The notes under the pieces are model-generated. The model worked only from the letters and a program-made list of their open reading frames with translations, had not been told where the DNA came from and did not search any database. Shown here one piece after another: positions 14,170 to 20,806 of a DNA stretch of 25,869 bases; position 1 is the first letter of the stretch, and every line of letters begins with the position of its first letter. Source of the stretch: a virus; IMG/VR virus record IMGVR_UViG_3300027777_000134, positions 1 through 25,869 of that record, one strand, 5' to 3'. Both the position numbers and the translations under genes were made by a program.

Positions 14170-15764
14170 TTCCTACTCACAACCCTAAAGAATTTTCCAT
14201 CGCGCTTGTACTCAATGGATACTGGGGGAAACCCTTGGTTCATCTGCGCCACCACATAATCAACCGCGTCTGACTCGGCCACTTCGTTGATCTGATTTAG
14301 TACTGTTTGTGCTTTGTTGGCGATGTAATACAACGTACCCAGCGCCTTCTCACCGGCAAAACCAGAGTGAAGTATGGGTAAATATTCCGTAATAGGAATA
14401 TCGCTCAAGCCACCGTAGTAGGTGATTGACACCATTAGCTTGCCGCTGGCCTGACTAACGTGCCGCCGCCAAGACCAGTCGGTGACAGCCATCTCAGTCC
14501 CGCTGTCGCCCATAATGTCGTCATGTTGTAGCTTTAATCTCTTAGGCTCAACGGCGGGAAAATCCGTCCCGCAGGCGGGGCATACGCGCACCGCCAGCGC
14601 ACATATCTCGTTGCAGTTGTCGCATACTTTGACCGGGGCTACGCCGTCGCCTGTACCGCCTTTCTTTGGTGGTTGGACGTTAGTGATCGGCCCATGCGTT
14701 GCAACCACCTTGGCAAAGTCCAGCACCAAGCAATGATCGGTGTGGCTTTTAGGGCGCATCCCTCGACCTGCCATTTGGATGTATAGACCAGGCGACATTG
14801 TTGGTCGCAGCATGGCTATCAGGTCAATGTCTGGGTAGTCAAACCCCGTAGTCAGCACGTTGGCGTTGGTTAATGCCCTAATTTTTCCTGTCTTGAACTC
14901 CTCAATGATCTTCTCGCGTTCTTTTTTAGGCGTGTCGCCGGTCACGCACTTGGACGGCACACCCCAGTAGTTCAGAATCTCGCAGACGTTCTCGGCGTGG
15001 GATACGCCGGTGCAAAAGAACAACCAATGCTTCCGGTCTTCGGCCAGCGCAATGACCTCGCTAACCACGCGCACGTTTTGGTCTTTGGTGTTGACTGCCT
15101 TCTGTAGCTCGCCTTCAACAAACTCCCCACCGCGCTTGGCAACTCCGGTTGTGTCTAACGCAGTCGATGTGATCTTGGAACGTAACGGTGCAAGATGCTT
15201 CTTAAAGATCAACTCTTCAATCGTTACTGGTTCAATTAGTGCGTTGAAGATCGCCGGCTCATCGGTAATCATGCCGTGGCCTAACCGGTACGGGGTTGCG
15301 GTCAGGCCGATGACACGCAGGTTTGGGTTGATGCGCTGAAGCTGGCGCAACAGATCGCGGTAGCCGCCGGTATCTTTGTGGTTTACTAGGTGGCACTCGT
15401 CAATGATCACCAAATCAACGTGGTCAATCTGCGCCGCCTTATCCCGCACCGATTGGATGCCGGCAAACGTGATCGGCTGGTGTAACTCACGCCGCCCTAT
15501 GCCCGCGCTATAGATACCAAGCGGAGCGTCCGGCCAATGTGCGTACATCTTCTCGGCGTTTTGCTCAATCAATTCTTTAACGTGGGTCAACATCAAGATG
15601 CGAGTCTCAGGCCACTTGGTCAGCGCGTCTTCGCAGATAGCGGCAACGATGTGGCTCTTGCCTGATCCTGTTGGCAATACCAGACAAGGGTTGCCCGTAT
15701 AGCCAGCAAGAAACCAAGCGTACAGATCGTCTATGGCGCGTTGCTGGTAGTCACGCAGGATCAT
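14163..15764 (-). CDS. Superfamily 2 DEAD/DEAH-type helicase with zinc ribbon
   Basis: 533 residues. Domain 1 has Walker A PTGSGKS (31-37), the DECH box (122-125) and TAT (155-157); domain 2 has the late motifs including QMAGRGMR (330-337). This is the ResIII/RecQ-like SF2 core found in many phages. After it come Cys381, Cys384, Cys395 and Cys398 ('CDNCNE', 'CPACG'), a zinc ribbon likely to grip DNA, then a 130-residue C-terminal region ('WSWRRHVSQASGKLMVSI') without a recognised fold. It probably unwinds DNA or forks in replication and recombination. Its start overlaps the exonuclease stop (ATGA). Confidence 0.93.
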   Translation of the reverse strand: MILRDYQQRAIDDLYAWFLAGYTGNPCLVLPTGSGKSHIVAAICEDALTKWPETRILMLTHVKELIEQNAEKMYAHWPDAPLGIYSAGIGRRELHQPITFAGIQSVRDKAAQIDHVDLVIIDECHLVNHKDTGGYRDLLRQLQRINPNLRVIGLTATPYRLGHGMITDEPAIFNALIEPVTIEELIFKKHLAPLRSKITSTALDTTGVAKRGGEFVEGELQKAVNTKDQNVRVVSEVIALAEDRKHWLFFCTGVSHAENVCEILNYWGVPSKCVTGDTPKKEREKIIEEFKTGKIRALTNANVLTTGFDYPDIDLIAMLRPTMSPGLYIQMAGRGMRPKSHTDHCLVLDFAKVVATHGPITNVQPPKKGGTGDGVAPVKVCDNCNEICALAVRVCPACGTDFPAVEPKRLKLQHDDIMGDSGTEMAVTDWSWRRHVSQASGKLMVSITYYGGLSDIPITEYLPILHSGFAGEKALGTLYYIANKAQTVLNQINEVAESDAVDYVVAQMNQGFPPVSIEYKRDGKFFRVVSRKW

Positions 15765-16786
15765 CCAATTACCCGCGCATCAAACATCTTCCGAAACTCA
15801 ATCATCCCTTCGTCAGACTCAGCACAGGCTTGCGCGTTAGCAACCAATTCCTTAGACCCGTACACGCCATCGCCTGGCTCGCCGTTCACCACTTCTTTGC
15901 CGTTGATAACGTAGATGGTCTGCCACTCGTCACCGGCTTCTTTGCGCTGCCACGGGACCATATCGGGGTGCAGGACATGGCTACCGCAACCCTCACGCTG
16001 CCAGTCAACTGGGATCTCGTTACCAGCATGGCGCTCGCAGATCCACTTGGAATCCTCGGTCGCCGTGCTATGGGCGCAAGTGCGGCAGTTGACTTCCTTG
16101 GTCAAGCGGTTGCCGTGACAGAACTCATGCGCGGCACACCACTTGCATTGATACCAGCTAGGGTCTGCGCTCAAAGGTTCGGGCATTCGGTCTGACAATG
16201 CAATCCGCTTACCACGGGCTATTGCGTTTTCGGCGACGCCTTTGTCGTACTCCACCCGCTCGGTGTATAGCCTGTCGTCATCTTTGCAGACAGCCACATA
16301 CAACGCGCGGTCAATACCAGTGCCATGCATATAAGACTGCATTTGCACAAAGTGATCAAACTTCGCACGCTCCACACCCTTGTCTTCGACTTGTTCAAAC
16401 GATTTCTTGTTATGCGTTTTGTACTCACAAACGTGTTTCTTCTGTGGCGCTCCCGGCACTCCAGATATTGCGATGTCATCTATGCTCCCGCTGATGTGAC
16501 AACCAAAATCCACGCGCTCCTGCGCTATGCCTGGCTTGAACTCAATGCCAATAGCCTGTAAATCATCTTTGATCGTGGCTTCTTCGTTCTGGCCGCGTCT
16601 AAACATACGCAACACTCGGCCTTCAAATTTGAATGCGACGGCCCATCTAAACGACAGCCATAACCAGCGGTCGCAAGGGTGACCAAGTTGGCTTGCACCA
16701 AGATGGGCGCGAGGCTTTTCTGGTTTGTTTGCGTGGTGCTGGTCAATTAGCTCGGGAATGCTATACTGCGCGTCAGGGATTTTCAT
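15761..16786 (-). CDS. Cas4/AddB-like PD-(D/E)XK exonuclease, probable Fe-S protein
   Basis: 341 residues from ATG 16786 (AAGGAG upstream); a longer in-frame version from 16834 would run through the hairpin and is rejected. The nuclease core is visible: D103/D104 in 'GSIDDIAISG', E121-Y-K123 in 'CEYKTHN', and Q148 in 'VQMQSYMHG'. One N-terminal Cys38 ('GHPCDRWLW') and Cys214, Cys217, Cys223 ('CKWCAAHEFC') match the four-cysteine iron-sulphur cluster of Cas4 and AddB-like nucleases. A second cysteine set (234, 237, 250, 267) may bind zinc. With Sak4 and DUF669 nearby it probably resects DNA ends to expose single strands for annealing. Confidence 0.88.
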   Translation of the reverse strand: MKIPDAQYSIPELIDQHHANKPEKPRAHLGASQLGHPCDRWLWLSFRWAVAFKFEGRVLRMFRRGQNEEATIKDDLQAIGIEFKPGIAQERVDFGCHISGSIDDIAISGVPGAPQKKHVCEYKTHNKKSFEQVEDKGVERAKFDHFVQMQSYMHGTGIDRALYVAVCKDDDRLYTERVEYDKGVAENAIARGKRIALSDRMPEPLSADPSWYQCKWCAAHEFCHGNRLTKEVNCRTCAHSTATEDSKWICERHAGNEIPVDWQREGCGSHVLHPDMVPWQRKEAGDEWQTIYVINGKEVVNGEPGDGVYGSKELVANAQACAESDEGMIEFRKMFDARVIG

Positions 16787-16810
16787 TTCGTGCTCTCTCC
16801 TTGGTATATT

Positions 16811-16841
16811 TGCCCCGGCACTCCACCGGGGCATTTTTTTT
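16811..16841 (+). terminator. Intrinsic terminator in + orientation inside the leftward operon
   Basis: Eight base pairs (16811-16818 with 16826-16833), loop CACTCCA, then eight T residues at 16834-16841 on the + strand: a textbook intrinsic terminator for rightward transcription. On the - strand the A-tract precedes the hairpin, so leftward operon RNA should pass through. It sits between the DUF669 and exonuclease genes, both leftward. It would stop antisense transcripts entering the DUF669/Sak4 genes. Confidence 0.78.
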
Positions 16842-16845
16842 CCTG

Positions 16846-17325
16846 TTACTTCTTAGCCCACGGTGGCGCGGCCTTGACACCACCTGCCGGGGGCGCTGGC
16901 GCAGCCTTTGGCGCAGGTGCAACACCGCCAGACAACGACTTAAACCCCTTAACCTCGTTGCTGTTGCCGTATTGCTCCGAGATCCGAATATCCAACTTGA
17001 TCGACAGGTTGCCGCCGATCATCTGGTCCGTATCCTTTAGGCTGGTTAAGCCAATAGCCCGCATGATCTCGCCCAACTGCTGGCGTCCGATCTCCTCGGC
17101 CTTCGGGTTGGGGTTGCGTACATTCAAGTTGCCAAACACCACGCGGCCCTGATGCGTCGGGCCTTGAATGTCATATCGGATCTTGATGTACTTGCCATTA
17201 CCCATCTTCGTAGGCATCACTTCTGCGTTAGAAATTGTTGCGGTGTACCAGCCAGCGGGCAGGGGTTCAAAGTTGCGCTCCGACTGAGGCAGCGAGGCAA
17301 CGTCAAAGGTTTCGTCTAAAAGCAT
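16846..17325 (-). CDS. DUF669 protein, probable ssDNA-binding protein
   Basis: 159 residues. The core (1-130) has family features of DUF669: 'LPAGWYTATISNAEV' (22-36), 'GNGKYIKIRYDI' (42-53) and 'NLNVRNPNPKAEEIGRQQLG' (66-85). The tail (about 133-159) is Pro/Ala/Gly-rich and ends in 'PPWAKK', like the flexible tails of single-strand binding proteins, though lacking the acidic tip of bacterial SSB. Genes of this family often neighbour Sak-type recombinases; here Sak4 is two genes upstream. The ssDNA-binding role is inferred from family context. The gap to the upstream stop is one base. Confidence 0.87.
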   Translation of the reverse strand: MLLDETFDVASLPQSERNFEPLPAGWYTATISNAEVMPTKMGNGKYIKIRYDIQGPTHQGRVVFGNLNVRNPNPKAEEIGRQQLGEIMRAIGLTSLKDTDQMIGGNLSIKLDIRISEQYGNSNEVKGFKSLSGGVAPAPKAAPAPPAGGVKAAPPWAKK

Positions 17326-17326
17326 T

Positions 17327-17731
17327 TCACTTCCTTGTGATGGTGAATGATGGGCGACCGGGATTGGCAGTTATCGCTGCCGCAAACGGTTTGGTAATTG
17401 ACTCGTCCGTTGCTTTCCAGACGGTCATATTGATCTCGGGTTTCCACCGGAAAACGGTGGACAAATGCTCTCCAGTACCCGTCTCATGGGCGATGACCAG
17501 CAGCTTGTCAGCGTTGACCGTCCGGTTGACCCGACCTTCAATCTTAATAGCGAAAGGTGACCCAACTTGCACCACGTTCTCGGTTCCCTCAAACGTCTCA
17601 GGGAAGTGAACTTTCTTGGCGATCTGGTCTTCAATCTCGCGCCGTTTCTCAACGGCAAACTTCTCGGCTTCCTTGTAGCCGATCCAACGCTCGGCCAGTT
17701 CGTCTAAGGTAATGTCGTCAAACACTCTCAT
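17327..17731 (-). CDS. Uncharacterised early protein between Sak4 and DUF669
   Basis: 134 residues starting 'MRVFDDITLDELAERWIGYK'. The first 40 residues are a charged helix ('ELAERWIGYKEAEKFAVEKR'), and the rest is beta-rich with Thr/Val. The start at 17731 is preceded by AAGGAAG and overlaps the Sak4 stop (ATGA); an in-frame start at 17776 would lie inside Sak4 and is rejected. Conserved placement between recombinase and ssDNA-binding genes suggests a recombination accessory, for example a single-strand handling factor. I do not recognise the family. Confidence 0.78.
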   Translation of the reverse strand: MRVFDDITLDELAERWIGYKEAEKFAVEKRREIEDQIAKKVHFPETFEGTENVVQVGSPFAIKIEGRVNRTVNADKLLVIAHETGTGEHLSTVFRWKPEINMTVWKATDESITKPFAAAITANPGRPSFTITRK

Positions 17732-18399
17732 GATCCAATCTTCCTTATGATGTCGCCGAGATCGGCGTCTTCCCAAACATCCAGCTTGCCGCTACGGTCC
17801 TTGGCAAGCCACAACCCATCGCCATCAGTCATCAAAGCGCGTCGGGTCATTCCTTCGGCATCCTTCTCCACCCGCAAAGCCAGCACCTCGTCAAAGAAGT
17901 AGGGCAACGACTGGCCGGTCTTGTTACCCGGCATCGAGGGCGCATACAACACGCGGCCCATCTCGTCCTGAGTCTTTTCCAACTTGGCACTCATATAAAC
18001 GTGCTTACCTGGCAGATCGCGGAAGCCCCGGATGATGTCGGCCATCTGCTCTTGCATCGCACCGTAGGCAGCTCGTGGGTCCTTATTGATCTTCTTCTCA
18101 GCATTCAACACCACCTCGGCGATTTCCGAGATGCTGTCCAGCGCAACCGACTCAAACTCTGCCGCTTCGGTGCTGCTAGTCAGCCACTTGTAAGCCTCCC
18201 TAAGATCATCCATGCTCGTGATTTCAATGAAAGGTAGGTTGGTGTCGGCGATGCTCAACAAGCCGCCCTCTGCGCTTAGAATCACGGGTTTTGGCAGGGT
18301 TGGGATAAGACTGGTCTTACCCGCACCGGCCTGACCGTAGACCAGCAACTTGACCGCTTGCGCGGTGGCTTCCTTTGTCCTTTTTAACTGAATTGCCAT
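17728..18399 (-). CDS. Sak4-type RecA-like single-strand annealing ATPase (AAA_24)
   Basis: 223 residues. Walker A GQAGAGKTS at 22-30 and Walker B in 'SVALDSIS' (D88) place it in the RecA-fold AAA_24/Sak4 group. The 'YMSAKLEKTQDEMGRV' stretch (135-150) and 'PSMPGNKTGQSLPYFFDEV' (154-172) fit that family. Sak4 proteins of phages have single-strand annealing activity stimulated by a partner SSB; the DUF669 gene two genes downstream could be that partner. The start at 18399 has GGAGG six bases upstream and overlaps the preceding TGA by one base. A longer in-frame start at 18480 lies in the membrane microprotein gene and is rejected. Confidence 0.87.
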   Translation of the reverse strand: MAIQLKRTKEATAQAVKLLVYGQAGAGKTSLIPTLPKPVILSAEGGLLSIADTNLPFIEITSMDDLREAYKWLTSSTEAAEFESVALDSISEIAEVVLNAEKKINKDPRAAYGAMQEQMADIIRGFRDLPGKHVYMSAKLEKTQDEMGRVLYAPSMPGNKTGQSLPYFFDEVLALRVEKDAEGMTRRALMTDGDGLWLAKDRSGKLDVWEDADLGDIIRKIGS

Positions 18400-18509
18400 C
18401 AGATGCCTCCGCTTAACGCAAGAAACAAGACGATGGCAGCAGATGCGCCGACCGCAATGGACGCCAGCACAATGACCCAAGGCGGGTCTTCTTTAGGTTC
18501 AAACTTCAT
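18399..18509 (-). CDS. 36-residue single-helix membrane microprotein, first early gene
   Basis: Hand translation: a charged start 'MKFEPKEDPPW' then one hydrophobic helix (about 12-31, 'VIVLASIAVGASAAIVLFLA') and a short end 'LSGGI'. AAGGAG lies six bases before the ATG, and its stop overlaps the Sak4 start (TGATG). It is the first gene downstream of the leftward promoter, so it should be made early and in quantity. Early membrane microproteins in other phages include exclusion or host-inhibiting proteins; the role here is unknown. Confidence 0.7.
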   Translation of the reverse strand: MKFEPKEDPPWVIVLASIAVGASAAIVLFLALSGGI

Positions 18510-18560
18510 GATTACTCCTTGGTTGGAACCGCACATTCGGGCTATCCGTTCGTGCAGTTG

Positions 18561-18589
18561 TTGCTACTTTACCCGTTTCACTTTAGAGT
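18561..18589 (+). promoter_or_regulatory. Candidate rightward promoter for cro and replication genes
   Basis: TTGCTA (18561-18566) and TAGAGT (18584-18589) are separated by 17 bases, each matching four of six sigma-70 consensus bases. A start near 18596 would leave a short leader before the cro GTG at 18622. It occupies almost the same DNA as the leftward promoter. Confidence 0.5.
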
Positions 18590-18594
18590 GTCAA
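18566..18594 (-). promoter_or_regulatory. Strong candidate leftward early promoter
   Basis: On the - strand TTGACA (18594-18589) is a perfect -35 box and TAAAGT (18571-18566) a four-of-six -10 box, with the optimal spacing of 17 bases. The RNA would begin about 50 bases before the first early ATG at 18509. It is the best sigma-70 match in the region and fits the start of the 14-gene leftward operon. Confidence 0.72.
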
Positions 18595-18619
18595 CACAAA
18601 GTTTCAACCCAAGGTGAAA
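18575..18619. promoter_or_regulatory. Operator-like repeats for the Cro-like protein
   Basis: The half-site GTTTCA occurs at 18575-18580 and 18601-18606. The second is part of an imperfect 18-base palindrome, TTTCA then eight bases then TGAAA (18602-18619). The first overlaps CACTTTAGAGTG (18579-18590), itself nearly palindromic. The sites cover the spacer of both promoters and the cro ribosome-binding region, where a repressor would block transcription in both directions. Confidence 0.5.
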
Positions 18620-18621
18620 AA

Positions 18622-18795
18622 GTGACAACAGAGGAAGCGATCAAGCACTTTGGCGGGCTGAAAAAGCTCGCCGATGCGCTACAAATCTGGCCCCAGGTGA
18701 TCTATCGGTGGGGTGACAGGCCCCCGATGGCGCGTCAATACGAGATTGAAGTTAAGACCGAGGGTAAGCTCCGTGCCGATCATGAACAAGATTGA
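18622..18795 (+). CDS. cro: Cro-like transcriptional repressor
   Basis: 57 residues from GTG 18622, beginning 'VTTEEAIKHFGGLKKLADAL' and followed by 'QIWPQVIYRWGDRPP'. This is the small Cro helix-turn-helix pattern ('HFGG-KKLADAL-xxxVYxWGD') followed by the 'ARQYEIEVKTEGKLRAD' tail typical of Cro. AAGGTG at 18611-18616 is its ribosome-binding site. A longer ORF from 18403 would cross the divergent promoters and is rejected. It likely represses both early promoters and itself. Its 3' end overlaps the prim-pol gene by 14 bases. No CI-type partner is visible. Confidence 0.85.
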   Translation: MTTEEAIKHFGGLKKLADALQIWPQVIYRWGDRPPMARQYEIEVKTEGKLRADHEQD

Positions 18796-20647
18796 AGCCG
18801 CCCTGACCTATGCCTCATGGGGCTGGCGAGTCCTGCCTGTAGTACCCAACGGGAAGGTTCCAGCCACCGCCCACGGCGTTAACGATGCAACGACAGACCC
18901 GGCCCAGATCCAGCGTTGGTGGGGGCAGAACCCGAATTTGAACGTAGGTATTGCCTGCGGCAGCACCAGCGGGATCGTGGTGTTTGACATTGACCCACGC
19001 AACGGTGGCGATGCCAGTTGGCAGCAATGGCTATCGGATCACGGCCCTATGTCAGACGGCGCTATGGCGCTCACCGCAGGCGGCGGGCAGCACTACATTG
19101 CCAAGCACGTTGAGGGCATCCGGTCTTGCAAGCTAGCCGATGGAATAGACTTGCTGGCCGATGGCCGGTATTTCATCGTTTACCCGTCCACAATCGAAAA
19201 CCGCGCCTACGATTGGGAGGCATCAAGCGACCCGTTAGACGGTGTAGCACCAAGTGTGATACCAACCCATTGGTTAGCGCTTCTCGGGCAGCGCAAGGTA
19301 GCACCCACAACCAACGGCGATCTGATCCAAGGTAACCGTAACGATGGCCTGACCAGTCTGGCCGGGGCGATGCGCTCATTTGGCATGACCGAGGCTGAGA
19401 TTCTGGCCGCGATAAGTGTTGCGAATGAGACACGTTGCGAGATCCCATTACCATCTAGCGAGATCAAGCAGATCGCACGCTCAGTCTCACGCTACGAGCC
19501 TGACGCAGATGTGGCCGCAAGTAGCGCAATCGGTTCAGAGGCCGCAGACGCGCTTTTATCTGAGTCACCGACACGAGACTATTTCCTGACCCGCGCAACG
19601 AGCTTCTTGGGCCAACCAAGCCCCGTGCCGTGGATTGTGAAGGGTTGGCTTCCTGCATATGCCACAACCATGATGTATGGCGAGTCTGGAGTTGGTAAGA
19701 CGTTCGTTGCGTTGGATATGGCCTGTTGTATAGCCAGCGGTATTGACTGGCACGGCATCAGAACCAAGCCCGGCATCGTGGTGTATCTGGCAGGTGAAGG
19801 GAATTACGGTATGCGCCAGCGGATCGCAAGCTGGTGCAAGCGTAACAACGTAACGAGCTTGGACAACTTGCTAATCAGCAACAAGGCTATTGACATGGAC
19901 GGCCCCGGCGCTGCTACGCAAGTGATCGCGGCAGTCCGGTCGTTGACCTCGGAACCAGTTGCGCTAGTCAACATCGACACGCTCAACAACCATATGTCAG
20001 GGGATGAGAACTCAGCCAAAGACTCACGCGCCATGATCAATGCTTGTAATGTGGTCTCAATGGCTCTCAGTGCGACGACCATGCTGATCCATCACCTAGG
20101 CCATAGCAACGAAGCCAAGCAGCGTGCGCGCGGTTCCAGCGCGTGGCGCGGGGCATTGGACGCGAGCATCTTGGTTCATGGCAAGACGCATGAGATTGTC
20201 GTTAGCTGCACCAAGCAGAAAGACGCGCCGGAACCAAGCGATCTGTTTGGATGTTTAAGCCCGGTTGATCTTGGTTGGCAGGACGAAGATGGGATGCCGC
20301 TGCCTGGTGCGGTGTTTGAGATGTTCCAAGAGGGCGATCTTCGTATCCCACAACCAAAGGAAGACAAGCTGGCAGAGCACAAAACCAACTTGGAACGCGC
20401 TTGGTTCGTTGGCGGTGCGGAAGTAATAAACGATCAACCCTACGTCAGTCGAGAGGCGTTTAAGACGTTTTTGCTTGAGCAAGGCATCAAAGCCAACTCG
20501 GTTGACCAGCATCTAAAGGCTTCAGCCAGACCAGGAATGATTATCAGGGATCTGACCGATGCTGAAATTATAGGCAAGATGGAAAAGGGATGGCTGGTTA
20601 AAGATACAGTCTTGGCATCTAAACTCATTATAAAAGTTAGTCCGTAA
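18782..20647 (+). CDS. Primase-polymerase / RepA-type helicase replication protein
   Basis: 621 residues. The N-terminal prim-pol domain (1-150) has 'GIVVFDIDPRNGG' (64-76) with D69-x-D71, and the His of 'GGQHYIAKH' (H104), the archaeo-eukaryotic primase catalytic set. A short helical primase C-terminal region (about 186-238) follows. The C-terminal RepA/DnaB-like ATPase has Walker A GESGVGKT (300-307), Walker B in 'ALVNIDT' (D399) and 'LIHHLGH' (435-441). One protein thus primes and unwinds. The ATG at 18782 has only a weak ribosome-binding site and relies on coupling to cro. It is the likely initiator for the adjacent repeat cluster. Confidence 0.9.
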   Translation: MNKIEAALTYASWGWRVLPVVPNGKVPATAHGVNDATTDPAQIQRWWGQNPNLNVGIACGSTSGIVVFDIDPRNGGDASWQQWLSDHGPMSDGAMALTAGGGQHYIAKHVEGIRSCKLADGIDLLADGRYFIVYPSTIENRAYDWEASSDPLDGVAPSVIPTHWLALLGQRKVAPTTNGDLIQGNRNDGLTSLAGAMRSFGMTEAEILAAISVANETRCEIPLPSSEIKQIARSVSRYEPDADVAASSAIGSEAADALLSESPTRDYFLTRATSFLGQPSPVPWIVKGWLPAYATTMMYGESGVGKTFVALDMACCIASGIDWHGIRTKPGIVVYLAGEGNYGMRQRIASWCKRNNVTSLDNLLISNKAIDMDGPGAATQVIAAVRSLTSEPVALVNIDTLNNHMSGDENSAKDSRAMINACNVVSMALSATTMLIHHLGHSNEAKQRARGSSAWRGALDASILVHGKTHEIVVSCTKQKDAPEPSDLFGCLSPVDLGWQDEDGMPLPGAVFEMFQEGDLRIPQPKEDKLAEHKTNLERAWFVGGAEVINDQPYVSREAFKTFLLEQGIKANSVDQHLKASARPGMIIRDLTDAEIIGKMEKGWLVKDTVLASKLIIKVSP

Positions 20648-20770
20648 CAACCGTAACATGCCGTAACATGCCGTAACATTGTTACGTCGGCAAAGGCGAG
20701 TTTACCGTAACGTAACGTAACACACCCTTTAGGGTGTTACGGTGTTACGGTACGATGCGGGCTGTTACGG
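20642..20770. repeat. GTAAC/GTTAC pentamer cluster, iteron-like, possible replication origin
   Basis: Eleven copies of one pentamer in about 127 bases: GTAAC at 20644, 20653, 20663, 20673, 20707, 20712 and 20717, and its reverse GTTAC at 20681, 20736, 20744 and 20764. The copies at 20653-20673 are exactly 10 bases apart (one helical turn), and a perfect 7-base-arm palindrome lies at 20672-20686. A hairpin ACACCC/GGGTGT follows (20722-20737). It begins at the prim-pol stop codon and otherwise fills the gap before the methyltransferase gene. Origin, operator or protein-loading site are all possible. Confidence 0.7.
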
Positions 20771-20806
20771 TACGCAAAGGTTTCACCTTGAGGGGAAAAT
20801 CGAAAG

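Noticed and set aside
20642-20770. GTAAC repeats as a CRISPR array
   Set aside because: The units are five bases, with irregular spacing and mixed orientation, and no spacers of constant length or cas genes.
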